Positions 32,096 to 39,323 of a DNA stretch of 39,323 bases are shown here, piece after piece. Each line of letters opens with the position of its first letter. Within the stretch, counting starts at the first letter, position 1. The stretch is from a virus, in IMG/VR virus record IMGVR_UViG_3300032118_001817, positions 1 through 39,323 of that record; one strand, given 5' to 3'. The notes under the pieces were generated by a model. It was not told where the DNA came from. It searched no databases and saw only the letters and a list, made by a program, of their open reading frames with translations. The translations under genes and the position numbers were made by a program.

Positions 32096-32128
32096 AAGAA
32101 AAGTGATAATCTTACATTATTTTTCACT
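32093..32128 (-). terminator. Probable rho-independent terminator
   Basis: AGTGA, a 3-base bulge, ATAAT, loop, ATTAT and TCACT make a bulged 10-bp stem, followed on the minus strand by TTTCTTTTT. It ends the transcript of the gene at 32180-32560. Confidence 0.6.
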
Positions 32129-32169
32129 ACTTATCATAGTTGTTGCTATTTTTATCTCCTATACTTTAA

Positions 32170-32212
32170 ACGTTACCGTTCAAGCCCCTCCCTTTAGGAA
32201 GAGGTAATTGAC
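32170..32212 (+). mobile_element. Solo right-end remnant of an IscB-type element
   Basis: 43 bp nearly identical to the right end of the IscB element: ACGTTACCGTTCAAGCCCC, the CCCTTTAGG hairpin and the terminal TAATTGAC, preceded by TTTAA at 32165-32169. No left end, gene or remaining omega RNA is present; the partner strand of the omega RNA basal stem (GAGTAATT) is lost. It lies in the last codons of the gene at 32180-32560. Probably the scar of a deleted element, or a minimal mobile derivative. Confidence 0.75.
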
Positions 32213-32560
32213 ATAATGATACCAACATAATGTCTTCAACCACCCATAATCTCTTAACTTCCCTTTTCTCCCACATATCTCACAAATAAAAGCAGAGCGT
32301 TCTTCTGCATCAATTATAAGATGAGGACATACATCATCTCCTCCATTAATATAAAAACGTAAAGTACCAAACTTTTCTTTAACTTGAAGTGCTTGTACAT
32401 CTGTTTGAGTTTTTTCTAAACTTTCACTTAATTTCCATAATAAATTAAACCAACCATCATCACATTCAATACCAAAAAATAAATAATCTATTGGTAATTC
32501 TCCTACTTTATAAATATTAGGGAATCTATTAAATAACTTTTGCTGTAATTTCTGTTCCAT
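32180..32560 (-). CDS. Conserved phage Cys-rich protein, 3' end altered by an IS remnant
   Basis: 126 residues. The pattern FFGIECDDGWFNLLW, QVKEKFGTLRFYI, AFICEICGRKGKL and W-x-KTLC-x-x-H is a common phage protein of unknown role with a zinc-binding ICEICG...C..H set. The last 11 residues (VNYLFLKGGA region) are read from the transposon right-end remnant at 32170-32212. Removing it and joining at TTTAA gives YHY followed by LKYRR and TAA, a natural ending. Function unknown. Confidence 0.7.
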   Translation of the reverse strand: MEQKLQQKLFNRFPNIYKVGELPIDYLFFGIECDDGWFNLLWKLSESLEKTQTDVQALQVKEKFGTLRFYINGGDDVCPHLIIDAEERSAFICEICGRKGKLRDYGWLKTLCWYHYVNYLFLKGGA

Positions 32561-32572
32561 ATTTTTGTTTGA

Positions 32573-33037
32573 TTACTCTTTAATAATAATTTTTTGATCT
32601 TTTTTTACGCCAAACTTCAATGTATCTTTATGAGTATCAAGCAATATATCAATCTTATTTCCTTTTATTAATCCACCAACATCTTTTGCTTCATATTCAA
32701 CTCCATCGTAAATTATCTTTGAATCAAGTGGAATAACTATAGGATCTACTGCACAAATTTTAATACCTTGTTCTTTAAATTTATACATCCATCCATTTCT
32801 GATAGTCCTTCCTTTCCATTTTTTTGAATTACACTTTGAACAGGGGCAATATGCTGTAACATCTACTATCAATTCATTTGTATTTTGCACTTGTACATCT
32901 TGTAGAGTTGGAACAACATTTTCTATATTACTTTCTTTAAATTTAAGAAAAGCATACCAACCTATTACTAAAATATAAATAGATGCCACTGCACTAGCCA
33001 GTATCCACAACCTTGTTTCTCTTCTTACTACTTTCAT
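32573..33037 (-). CDS. Membrane-anchored 3D-domain protein (putative wall hydrolase)
   Basis: 154 residues. An N-terminal membrane anchor spans about 11-30 (ILASAVASIYILVIGWY), then a linker, then VDVTAYCPCSKCN and the 3D domain with its three Asp: AVDP (D98), AKDVGG (D119) and IDILLD (D130 or D134). The fold is the double-psi beta-barrel found in MltA and Rpf-like wall hydrolases of Firmicutes; catalytic Asp and a Gram-positive host agree. It could locally open the host wall. AAAGGAG precedes the ATG; a repeated hairpin leader lies at 33073-33107. Confidence 0.75.
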   Translation of the reverse strand: MKVVRRETRLWILASAVASIYILVIGWYAFLKFKESNIENVVPTLQDVQVQNTNELIVDVTAYCPCSKCNSKKWKGRTIRNGWMYKFKEQGIKICAVDPIVIPLDSKIIYDGVEYEAKDVGGLIKGNKIDILLDTHKDTLKFGVKKDQKIIIKE

Positions 33038-33072
33038 ACTTTTTAAACTCCTTTTATTTTATTTAACGTCCA

Positions 33073-33107
33073 TAAAAATACAACTCTTTAGAGATGTGTT
33101 ACTTGAC
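33073..33107 (-). repeat. Repeated leader hairpin, copy 2
   Basis: Minus-strand GTCAAGTAACACA, CTC-TAAA-GAG in an ACA/TGT stem, then ATTTTTA. It starts directly after the TAG that would end the uninterrupted primase gene. The stem is weaker than copy 1 (one T-T mismatch). Confidence 0.6.
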
Positions 33108-33133
33108 CTACTTAAAAATCTCGTACTTATCAC

Positions 33134-33260
33134 GTGAACTACCCTCCCCTAAAGGGAAGGGTTTCTCAGTCGATGCAACTTATGCTTGCAAGCAGTCCTG
33201 AGCTAACCCGGTAGTTCCTACCGTTTTTATTCCTACATTACGAATGTTGATAGCAGCATT
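33134..33260 (-). ncRNA. TnpB right-end guide RNA (reRNA)
   Basis: In known TnpB systems the RNA covers the end of the gene and the right end and continues into the flank, which serves as guide. Here the 3' part holds the hairpin CCCTTCCC-TTTA-GGGGAGGG at about 33142-33163. The guide would be 33118-33133, read GTGATAAGTACGAGAT on the minus strand, the native sequence of the primase 3' end. The upstream boundary is estimated. Confidence 0.65.
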
Positions 33261-34319
33261 GACATCTCTATCGTGACGCTCTCCACATTCACAAATCCAT
33301 TCTCGATCTGATAGTGTCAGGTTGGAGTTGATACAACCACAAACATTGCACATTTTAGAGCTTGGAAACCACTTATCAATCTTATACAATTGTTTTCCTT
33401 GATCTTCTAATTTGTAACTCAAAAATGTTGTAAACATTCCCCAACCATTATCTGAAACGGATTTTCCAAAATTAAGACATTGACTCATTGCTTTCATGTT
33501 CAAATCTTCAATACAGACCAAATCATAATTATCTGCTAATTTCTTACTTTCTTTATGCAGAAAATCTTTTCTTTGATTAGCAATATGCTCATGAACTTTC
33601 GCAACTTTTAATCTTTGTTTCTCATACCGTTTACTATCTGGTTTTCGATGAGAGAAGATTCTTTGTTCTTTTGCTAATTTTTCTTGAGCCAATCTGAAAA
33701 ATCTTGGAAATTTAGCAGAATTTCCTTCTGAGTCAATGTACAGTTCTGGCATGGAAAAATCTAATCCTATTACCTTTTCAATATCTTTTTTGACTACTTG
33801 TGTTTCGTATTCTACAAGTATTGAAATGTAATATTTATTTGTTCTCGTTTTTGATACAGTACATGATTTTATAATACAATTTTCCGGTATAATCCGGTGT
33901 TGTACAAGTTTCACAAACCCCGTTTTAGGTAGTTTAATTTTATTTTCTTCAATTCGGATAGAATCTTTTTGATTATTTGTTGTGTAATTCCAACTACATT
34001 TTTTCTTAGATTTGAATTTTGGAAAACCGAGTTCTTTTTTTCCTTGTTTCACTCGTCTAAAAAAATTATTATATGCAGTTTCCAAATTCATTTGAGAATT
34101 AGCTAAAGCCAAAGAGTCTACTTCTTTTAGAAACTCAAACTCATTTTTATACTGAGCAGGAGTGTTTTTCAAAGATAATTTTGTATCTTTGTAATGTTTA
34201 ATTTTATCAGAAAGCATTTGATTGTAGACAAAACGAGCACAACCTATTGTTCTATCAATAAGATTAGATTGTGCTTTGTTTGGTAACAGTCTAAATTTGT
34301 ATGCTTTATTTCTTTTCAT
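33180..34319 (-). CDS. tnpB: TnpB RNA-guided nuclease of an IS200/IS605-type element
   Basis: 379 residues. Complete TnpB: N-terminal helical/OrfB part (KAYKFRLLPNKAQ; FARF-like GCARFVYNQML), RuvC-I IGLDFSM (Asp187), RuvC-II CIEDLNM (Glu271), a zinc finger CNVCG...CECG (C324, C327, C343, C345) and RuvC-III RDVNAAINI (Asp352). The length and all three acids suggest an active enzyme. It would use the right-end RNA at 33134-33260 to cut the empty insertion site next to a TTTAA motif, restoring the element after loss. No tnpA lies in the element, so mobilisation would need a transposase in trans. Confidence 0.95.
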   Translation of the reverse strand: MKRNKAYKFRLLPNKAQSNLIDRTIGCARFVYNQMLSDKIKHYKDTKLSLKNTPAQYKNEFEFLKEVDSLALANSQMNLETAYNNFFRRVKQGKKELGFPKFKSKKKCSWNYTTNNQKDSIRIEENKIKLPKTGFVKLVQHRIIPENCIIKSCTVSKTRTNKYYISILVEYETQVVKKDIEKVIGLDFSMPELYIDSEGNSAKFPRFFRLAQEKLAKEQRIFSHRKPDSKRYEKQRLKVAKVHEHIANQRKDFLHKESKKLADNYDLVCIEDLNMKAMSQCLNFGKSVSDNGWGMFTTFLSYKLEDQGKQLYKIDKWFPSSKMCNVCGCINSNLTLSDREWICECGERHDRDVNAAINIRNVGIKTVGTTGLAQDCLQA

Positions 34320-34333
34320 ATGTATTCTAATAA

Positions 34334-35482
34334 TCAGGACGAAAATTCATCCCTCACCTGAAGGAAGGGGATTTCTTTTCGAGGACAGGTTAAATACTTT
34401 GAAGCCTTTTTAATTTCTGCATTATTTATATCTGCAATAAAATTTCTACTTGTATCTTCACTTCTTATATCTATTACATATAAATTTTTAATCTGAACAT
34501 TTAAAGACTCTATCATTATCAATGAAGCTTGATCATTATCTGGAATAATAATTTTTCTATTTTTAAATCTGTTCAACAACTCAATTTGTTTTTCAGTTAT
34601 TTCAGAACCAAAAGTACAAGTTACATTTGTAGTAATATTATTGAATATCTTTGGAATACTTCCTATACCTTCACTTATATAAAGATCTTCATTATAATTT
34701 AAATTATCTATATTAAATAATGTTTCATGAATCATAGAATTTGAAGGGTATAATACTTTCTTTTTAAGAAAAAATAGAAATTCATCTCCATACTCTACAA
34801 AATTATTATCTGTTTTTGAAAATACTTTTCCATCTTTTATTTTTAACATATTTGTGTCTATAACTTCTTTTAACACAAAATCATTTATACCTGCTGCTTT
34901 CATTAACTCTCTTTGAGATAATTTCCTTGCTTCAAATGTATATATCTTCTGCTCTGAATCTATTATAGGAACTATAAAATAATCCTTATAATATCCTTCA
35001 ATACATTTCTTAATATTAAATTGATTACAAAAGTCTTTTGTAAACTCTCTTACTCTTGTATAATAGTAGTCTTTTGGATTAAAAGACTCTAATTGTTTTC
35101 CATCTATATAATTAAAATTTGTTTTATTACTTTTTGGTTTACATATTTCTTCTAATTTATTCTTACTTAAAAATGATAAATCATTCACTTGCTTTACACT
35201 ATTAACTATATTATTGGTAACTTTCTCAAACGCTTCTTTATAAGAAATATTTAATTGCTCTTGAACAAGTTTTAAAACATGTTTCTTTTTCTTACAATTA
35301 AAACAATGAATTACCCCAGAATACAAATTAATACTGGAGTTGCCTGTAGATGAATCTTTATGGAAGGGGCAAATTATATTAACCCACCCCTGTGAATTTC
35401 CGAAATTTTCATGATAGATATGTAAAATATCTAAAGCATAAATAATTTCATTAGCTACTAATTCTCTATATTTATTTTGCAT
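34334..35482 (-). CDS. DnaG-type primase, C-terminus altered by the TnpB element
   Basis: 382 residues from ATG 35480-35482; a TTG at 35500 is less likely. The zinc-binding N-terminus has CPFH and CFNC (about 38-41 and 60-63). The TOPRIM part shows YISEGIGSIP (about 268-277) and the acidic PDND (314-317), where primases coordinate metal. After KKASKYL the reading enters the IS left end and adds 18 foreign residues up to VRDEFSS. Joining the flanks at TTTAA continues the frame as SDKYEIFK and TAG, a native protein of about 372 residues. It makes RNA primers for the DnaB-like helicase fork. Confidence 0.88.
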   Translation of the reverse strand: MQNKYRELVANEIIYALDILHIYHENFGNSQGWVNIICPFHKDSSTGNSSINLYSGVIHCFNCKKKKHVLKLVQEQLNISYKEAFEKVTNNIVNSVKQVNDLSFLSKNKLEEICKPKSNKTNFNYIDGKQLESFNPKDYYYTRVREFTKDFCNQFNIKKCIEGYYKDYFIVPIIDSEQKIYTFEARKLSQRELMKAAGINDFVLKEVIDTNMLKIKDGKVFSKTDNNFVEYGDEFLFFLKKKVLYPSNSMIHETLFNIDNLNYNEDLYISEGIGSIPKIFNNITTNVTCTFGSEITEKQIELLNRFKNRKIIIPDNDQASLIMIESLNVQIKNLYVIDIRSEDTSRNFIADINNAEIKKASKYLTCPRKEIPFLQVRDEFSS

Positions 35483-35744
35483 TATTTTTCTGTTCTTCAA
35501 TTTCTCTTATTTTTTCTAATACAATCTTTTCACGATCTATGATTGCCTTGAACACAATCTGATCAAACACATTATAGTCATAATAGTACTTCAAAGACCA
35601 TTGAAGAGTTATAATACCTAAAGCACCCCCGAAAGTTAATGCTACTAAAATATCAAAAATAGTAACATTTCTATAAAACCTTTTAAAATAAATAAAACTA
35701 CTTACTCCTATTAAATACCAAATTATCAATCCAAATATAATCAT
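35472..35744 (-). CDS. Two-pass membrane protein with charged tail
   Basis: 90 residues from ATG 35742-35744, which overlaps the previous stop as ATGA and has GGAGG seven bases upstream; the ATG five codons earlier is less well placed. Two membrane segments (IIFGLIIWYLIGVSSFIYF; ILVALTFGGALGIITLQW) are followed by a charged helical tail (DREKIVLEKIREIEEQKNNAK). It overlaps the primase start. Holin-like in layout but unproven. Confidence 0.6.
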   Translation of the reverse strand: MIIFGLIIWYLIGVSSFIYFKRFYRNVTIFDILVALTFGGALGIITLQWSLKYYYDYNVFDQIVFKAIIDREKIVLEKIREIEEQKNNAK

Positions 35745-35923
35745 TCTTTTTTCCTCCATTTATTGCAAGTAATTACACTATTTGCTTCTTCTGCAAATGC
35801 ATCTATTACTGCTTTTCCAGTTAATACACAAAGTCTAGTTGTATAACAAGTCCACTTCTGAACTATATAATTGTTACAACTTTCACAAAGTATTTCTTCA
35901 TCTTTAACATCATCTAGTTTCAT
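35741..35923 (-). CDS. Small Cys-rich protein
   Basis: 60 residues with CESC, then C, C and a final C (residues 13, 16, 26, 32 and 53), suggesting a metal-binding treble-clef or similar. Ends four bases inside the next gene (ATGA). No family recognised. Confidence 0.55.
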   Translation of the reverse strand: MKLDDVKDEEILCESCNNYIVQKWTCYTTRLCVLTGKAVIDAFAEEANSVITCNKWRKKE

Positions 35924-35926
35924 AAT

Positions 35927-36142
35927 TTATTTCCCTTCACATGTTTGTGGTTTTCCATACCTATCTAACATTTGAACAACTGAAGAGCCATATTCTCTAA
36001 GATTAGAGTAAAAAAACATATATTTATATCCATCTATACATTTTGTTCTTACAATAAAATTGTCAAAAGATATTATTTTATCAGAAGATGCTAAAGTTAT
36101 TCCTACAAAAATCATTATCAAAGCTATCACTATTTTCCACAT
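35927..36142 (-). CDS. Small secreted or membrane-anchored protein
   Basis: 71 residues. MWKIVIALIMIFVGITLASS is a signal peptide or anchor; the rest has two Cys (KCIDGYKYMFFYSNL, QTCEG) that could form a disulfide. AAGGAG precedes the ATG and the gene is first after the TGTATATATTATAAT element at 36161-36195. Function unknown. Confidence 0.55.
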   Translation of the reverse strand: MWKIVIALIMIFVGITLASSDKIISFDNFIVRTKCIDGYKYMFFYSNLREYGSSVVQMLDRYGKPQTCEGK

Positions 36143-36160
36143 ATTATTTTCTCCTTACAT

Positions 36161-36195
36161 AATTATAATATATACACAAATATTTAAAAATTAAA
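36161..36195 (-). promoter_or_regulatory. TGTATATATTATAAT promoter-like element
   Basis: Minus-strand TTTAATTTTTAAA and TGTATATATTATAATTATG with AAGGAG next; precedes the gene at 36142. Confidence 0.55.
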
Positions 36196-36196
36196 C

Positions 36197-36571
36197 TTAA
36201 TTATCTTTCAACCCTTCTAAAATATCATTATTCCACTCTTTGTTTATAATCAACAACACTAAATACCCCATAAGATCGATAATAGTGTCTCTCATGCCAA
36301 TATCTATATCTTTCATATTTCTTATTCGATTTAATTTATCATCAATTCGTGTAAGTATTTGTTCATCTGTACTTGTCTTGCTAAATATTCTTAGAGGTTC
36401 CAAAGCACTATTACCATACCGGATATTTTTTTCAATAAGAAATTTCTTAAGATTGTCACAAACTTCTGCTATTTCAACTTGAGAAGATGAAATTTTAATA
36501 TTACAATCATCTACAATTCCACTAATTCTTTTATTCATAAGAACTATACCTTCTTTAATCGATTTTGTCAT
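36197..36571 (-). CDS. DUF1599-like protein (possible nucleotide-metabolism)
   Basis: 124 residues. IEKNIRYGNSALEPLRIFSKTSTDEQILTRIDDKLNRIRN followed by DTIIDLMGYLVLLI is the pattern of DUF1599 / nucleotide-modification-associated phage proteins, which are distant relatives of MazG-type all-alpha NTP pyrophosphatases. It may act on a nucleotide; the substrate is unknown. TAGGAG precedes the ATG; it overlaps the upstream gene by 17 bases. Confidence 0.6.
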   Translation of the reverse strand: MTKSIKEGIVLMNKRISGIVDDCNIKISSSQVEIAEVCDNLKKFLIEKNIRYGNSALEPLRIFSKTSTDEQILTRIDDKLNRIRNMKDIDIGMRDTIIDLMGYLVLLIINKEWNNDILEGLKDN

Positions 36572-37013
36572 TTAATTTTCTCCTATAATTTTTGCAAATA
36601 TCATAATGAACTAATTTAGTCCCTAAACATTTTCCTTCATACTTACCAAAAAATCTACAATTATAACATTCTCTCTCATTTCTCTTTTGTCTTACTCTCC
36701 ACCTTTTCTGCCTTTTTATAACTATACTCTTAAATTCTTCATCATGAGATTGAAGCCAATTAAAAATATCTTCTCCTAATTGTCTTCTGAATAAAATGGG
36801 GGTTACATAAGTATCTATACATTTATGATCATTTAAATGAACCATTTCAATATCATTATAAACTCTTCTTAATAGTTCATTTGTCTTTTTAAGTTGCTTT
36901 TCCAAATTTTGTATTTTATAATCACTAACTACAATGTTTTCACATATTCTATCAATACATTCTTTTAAAGTTAGCCTTTCTGTTAACTTTGTAAACTTAT
37001 CAATTAAACTCAT
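36555..37013 (-). CDS. Coiled-coil protein with C-terminal Cys motif
   Basis: 152 residues: N-terminal coiled coil (about 30-55, YKIQNLEKQLKKTNELLRRV), a basic middle (IKRQKRWRVRQKRNEREC) and a zinc-like CYNCRFFGKYEGKC...C cluster near the end. AAGGAG ribosome site, adjacent to the phosphoesterase gene. Function unknown. Confidence 0.55.
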   Translation of the reverse strand: MSLIDKFTKLTERLTLKECIDRICENIVVSDYKIQNLEKQLKKTNELLRRVYNDIEMVHLNDHKCIDTYVTPILFRRQLGEDIFNWLQSHDEEFKSIVIKRQKRWRVRQKRNERECYNCRFFGKYEGKCLGTKLVHYDICKNYRRKLNDKID

Positions 37014-37014
37014 T

Positions 37015-37914
37015 CTACACTCCTTCTAAATATGTTAAACAACAATCTTGCACTTCTTTATCAAATCCTTTATCTTGACTATAGACCATAAACTCTTCTG
37101 ATAAAGATTTATTTTCACTTTTTAAATCCTCTAACTCTGCAAACTCAAGTTTATCTCTCTTAATAGTTATTCCTTCTTCTCGTATATAATAATCTGGATA
37201 TCTTGCATAAACACTTTGAATAGAGGGAGCATTTTTAATATTGTAAAGATATTCTTTATTTGGTATTTCCTCTCCATATTCTATATCAAGAATCTTAAAA
37301 GTTTCTGGAGGCATTATTTCTTCAATCAAAAAATTATTCTTTATATTTAGTACTGGATTATTCTCTTCCCCATTTCTTGTTATCACAGGACATCCTGGTA
37401 GTATAATATTTCCATACTTTCTTTTAAGATGAATATGCCCATCTATAAAATACTTATACTTTACATTTTCAATCTTTGTATATTCTCCTCCAAAAGCTTC
37501 TTGCTGAATCATTAAATGTCCAAACACAAAATCACCATCAAACTTAATTTCATTATAATGATCCATATTGTATTGATAAGGTAATGCAAGACACTTATAC
37601 CCTTCAAGTTCAAACTCTTCTTCTTTAAAAAATATCTTAACATTTGGAAGATGCTGAATTCCTTCTAACAATTTTCCTTTTAATTTAGAACAAGTATGGT
37701 TTCCATTAAGGATATATGTCTTTCCTTTTCTCTTATTAAGAAAGTCAAGAAATACAGAAAACACTTCCCATCTTGGAGTTGAACTATCAAACTCATCTCC
37801 AAGCATAATTATATTTTCATCTATATAATTATCATTAAGCCAGTTAAGAAAATTAACTTGAGCTTTAAAAAAATATTCTTTTTCCTTAAGATGTAAATCA
37901 CCCACTACAATCAT
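37015..37914 (-). CDS. SbcD-like metallophosphoesterase / nuclease
   Basis: 299 residues. GDLHLKE (D6, H8), MLGDEFD (G39-D40), NGNHT (71-74), VFGHLMI and DGHIHLK make up the metal-binding set of Mre11/SbcD-type phosphoesterases; the catalytic domain fills about 1-200. The C-terminal 90 residues are helical and acidic. T4-like phages have a gp46/gp47 nuclease pair; the partner ATPase (SbcC/gp46) is not in the window but could lie just beyond. Likely recombination or DNA-end processing. Confidence 0.85.
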   Translation of the reverse strand: MIVVGDLHLKEKEYFFKAQVNFLNWLNDNYIDENIIMLGDEFDSSTPRWEVFSVFLDFLNKRKGKTYILNGNHTCSKLKGKLLEGIQHLPNVKIFFKEEEFELEGYKCLALPYQYNMDHYNEIKFDGDFVFGHLMIQQEAFGGEYTKIENVKYKYFIDGHIHLKRKYGNIILPGCPVITRNGEENNPVLNIKNNFLIEEIMPPETFKILDIEYGEEIPNKEYLYNIKNAPSIQSVYARYPDYYIREEGITIKRDKLEFAELEDLKSENKSLSEEFMVYSQDKGFDKEVQDCCLTYLEGV

Positions 37915-37925
37915 TTAATTTCTTC

Positions 37926-38258
37926 TTATTGCTGTACCCAATTCTTTATTAGAAAACTTCCTATATTTCCTGACAACCAATCGTTAGCGTCTCTTTCAGA
38001 ACTAAACACTTCATTAACTACATAATAATCTAACATATGATCATAATTTCGTAAATCAATTTTTTTCTTTTCTTCTGTTTCTACTGTTTCAAGATATTGT
38101 AAAGACAACTTAAGATTTGACATAAGAAATACAACGCACCACCCCTGAGTTATCTCTTTTCCATCATCCATTACTAGATTAAATTGTTCTGTATCATAAA
38201 TATTTATTCTACTTATTTGATAAAGATTTAAATATACATTATCTACTTTTAAAAACAT
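37926..38258 (-). CDS. Unknown protein
   Basis: 110 residues. The first half has beta strands (LKVDNVYLNLYQISRINIY), then VVFLMSNLKLSLQYLETV and a helical C-terminus. AAAGGAAG ribosome site; the gene abuts its upstream neighbour. No family recognised. Confidence 0.5.
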   Translation of the reverse strand: MFLKVDNVYLNLYQISRINIYDTEQFNLVMDDGKEITQGWCVVFLMSNLKLSLQYLETVETEEKKKIDLRNYDHMLDYYVVNEVFSSERDANDWLSGNIGSFLIKNWVQQ

Positions 38259-38528
38259 TTATTTAACTTCCTTTGATAAATTTTTAATAACAAAAAGACT
38301 GCATCCTACTAATTCATTTTTTAATCTTGTAATATTAATCTTATTAATATCAACATGATTTTGTTTGTATATTCCTAAAGCAATTTTTATAACTGACTCA
38401 TCAAATCTACTTAATAATTCTTCTAATATGCTTATTTTTTTTGAATAAGACACTTCTAATATTTCTCCTAGAACATTAGGAAGACTTTTTTCTTTTATCA
38501 AACTATAATATTTTTCTTTTATGTCCAT
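38259..38528 (-). CDS. Unknown small helical protein
   Basis: 89 residues, helical (KISILEELLSRFDESVIKIALG). Begins after AGGAG and overlaps the upstream gene by ten bases. No family recognised. Confidence 0.5.
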   Translation of the reverse strand: MDIKEKYYSLIKEKSLPNVLGEILEVSYSKKISILEELLSRFDESVIKIALGIYKQNHVDINKINITRLKNELVGCSLFVIKNLSKEVK

Positions 38529-39031
38529 AATCTACTCCTAAGTTTTATAAGTTTAACTAAATTTTCTTCTTTCTCTTGTTCAAACTTTTGCTCTTCTCTA
38601 TTTAGCATATCAAATAGATAGTTTCCATACTTAGAACAATTATGATGATACTCATAATATTCATTATTATAATTCCCCCACCAACAAACTTGATGTAGTG
38701 CCCACTCAGTTAGTAAAGTTTCCAATTCATCTTCTCTTTGTTTAAATGTCTGAGTCCACCAAATATACAAAGCATCCATTTTATCATGCTCTGCATTTTG
38801 ATAAATTGCAAAAGATCTTTGCCCATGCTCTTCTGGTTCATCTTCGATATTAATTCTGCCAATATTTTTTATCTCATTCTGTTCATAAAATTCACAAAAC
38901 ATTTCAAAGGGAATCTCAAGCATTGGTTCAACTATTTCCCAAGCGCCCCAATATGGATACTTTAAAAATCTTTTAAAAAGTCTTAAACGATAATACGGTT
39001 TTCTTATAAAATAAGGAAGTCTTAATCTCAT
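38519..39031 (-). CDS. Unknown Tyr/Trp-rich protein
   Basis: 170 residues. Basic N-terminus (MRLRLPYFIRKPYYRLRLFKRFLK), then an aromatic acidic region with HQVCWWGNYNNEYYEYHH and a helical acidic end. AAGGAG precedes the ATG, which overlaps the upstream stop as ATGA. It looks like phage proteins in cytoplasmic modules, but I recognise no family. Confidence 0.5.
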   Translation of the reverse strand: MRLRLPYFIRKPYYRLRLFKRFLKYPYWGAWEIVEPMLEIPFEMFCEFYEQNEIKNIGRINIEDEPEEHGQRSFAIYQNAEHDKMDALYIWWTQTFKQREDELETLLTEWALHQVCWWGNYNNEYYEYHHNCSKYGNYLFDMLNREEQKFEQEKEENLVKLIKLRSRLWT

Positions 39032-39323
39032 TGCCTACTCCTTCTTACCATTCGTTCACCATCTTTTACCATAGTTCTTGATATTACTATTTCTTCCTTA
39101 TCTAAATCTTCAATCTCTTTCTTATTCTTATTTTTAATATATAGTATTTTAAATTCAATTAAAAAATTACTTACATAATTGTATTTTAATAGCTCATATA
39201 ACTCAAGAAGAATTTGCTCTACAAATACTTTATTGTTTTCTTTCCCTTTAACAGGTAAATCAATTCCAGATATTAATGATTTTTGATATCCATTAAGATT
39301 GTTTAACGTCAATGCCTTATACA
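39028..39323 (-). CDS. Unknown protein, 5' end probably outside the window
   Basis: At least 94 residues. A TTG at 39310-39312 could start it, but the frame stays open to the right edge and the ribosome site there is poorly spaced, so the true start may lie beyond. Residues are mixed, with a helical, Lys-rich second half (ILYIKNKNKKEIEDLDKEEIVI). Ends by ATGA overlap with the next gene. No family recognised. Confidence 0.45.
   Translation of the reverse strand, partial: YKALTLNNLNGYQKSLISGIDLPVKGKENNKVFVEQILLELYELLKYNYVSNFLIEFKILYIKNKNKKEIEDLDKEEIVISRTMVKDGERMVRRSRQ

Larger units (their letters stand above)
31948..32169 (-). other. Intergenic leader of the 99-residue gene
   Basis: 222 bases without a gene. 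From the upstream side it holds the flank of the IS remnant, a terminator (32093-32128), a TTTACTAATAAA element (32084-32095), the palindrome 32063-32082, a perfect 7-bp hairpin GATTCTT-3-AAGAATC (32034-32050) and AGGTGAG before the ATG. TAGCAAC near 32020 can pair with GTTGCTA near 32135. Confidence 0.6.
33134..34389 (-). mobile_element. TnpB-carrying IS200/IS605-type element (1256 bp)
   Basis: On the minus strand the left end begins CCTGTC at 34389 after TTTAA (34390-34394) and has the hairpin AAATCCCCTTCCTTCAGG...GATGAATT; the right end has CCCTTCCCTTTAGGGGAGGG and ends TTCAC at 33134. One gene, tnpB; no tnpA (IS1341-like). Left and right ends match those of the IscB element, so one transposase could act on both. 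Joining the flanks restores the primase reading frame to a stop eight codons on, which supports the boundaries. Confidence 0.88.

Noticed and set aside
33134-34389. Group I intron or intein in the primase gene
   Set aside because: The insert has TnpB, IS hairpin ends and a TTTAA target; no intron core or splicing motifs.

Overview
The window is 39 kb of a large-genome tailed bacteriophage (Caudoviricetes). It is very AT-rich, the standard bacterial code is used (TAA, TAG and TGA all end genes), and every convincing gene is on the minus strand in tightly packed, often overlapping units with AAGGAG-type ribosome sites. Three clear sigma70/sigmaA-type promoters and a class III (oxygen-sensitive) ribonucleotide reductase pair point to an anaerobic or facultative, low-GC Gram-positive host such as a clostridium. 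The host assignment is an inference. I saw no tRNA, rRNA or CRISPR array.

Reading from the right, in the direction of transcription: 39323-34334 holds small unknown genes, an SbcD-like phosphoesterase, a DUF1599-like gene and a DnaG-type primase. The primase 3' end carries an IS200/IS605-type element with tnpB (33134-34389). Next come a membrane-anchored 3D-domain protein, a conserved Cys-rich phage gene ending in a 43-bp transposon-end remnant (32170-32212), a small beta-rich protein between two terminators, a DHH phosphoesterase, a DnaC-like loader and a ClpP-like protease. A second IS-like element with an IscB nuclease and its omega RNA (27378-28896) follows, then nrdG/nrdD, dUTPase, two DNA methyltransferases, HNH and GIY-YIG nucleases, family A DNA polymerase, a DUF4942 methyltransferase, a sigma-factor-like zinc protein and a DUF932 protein. 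Further left are a GIY-YIG nuclease, a 5'-3' exonuclease, an Rnl5-type RNA ligase and a DnaB-like helicase. The left end (6479-1) looks like a late/virion-associated block: two proteins with C-terminal Ig-like domains, three related HExxH putative metallopeptidases and a phosphoesterase.

The strongest new observations are these. (1) Two copies, 20 kb apart, of an 84-85 nt sequence (11184-11267 and 31384-31468) fold into the same pseudoknotted structure with several compensatory base changes; I do not recognise the family. (2) The IscB and TnpB elements have nearly identical left ends but carry their nuclease genes in opposite orientation. Both are inserted after TTTAA, and a solo right-end remnant also follows TTTAA. 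All three sit in the last codons of a phage gene, and removing each restores a natural in-frame stop. The iscB stop codon itself is supplied by the target sequence. (3) A 12-mer, TTTACTAATAAA, recurs five times on the minus strand upstream of genes and may be a phage-specific (late) promoter core. It differs from a second repeated promoter-like element (TGTATATATTATAAT) in front of replication genes and other units.

Taken together the genes describe a phage that carries most of its own replication, nucleotide supply, DNA modification and RNA repair, and is heavily colonised by selfish nucleases: two GIY-YIG, one HNH, one IscB and one TnpB.
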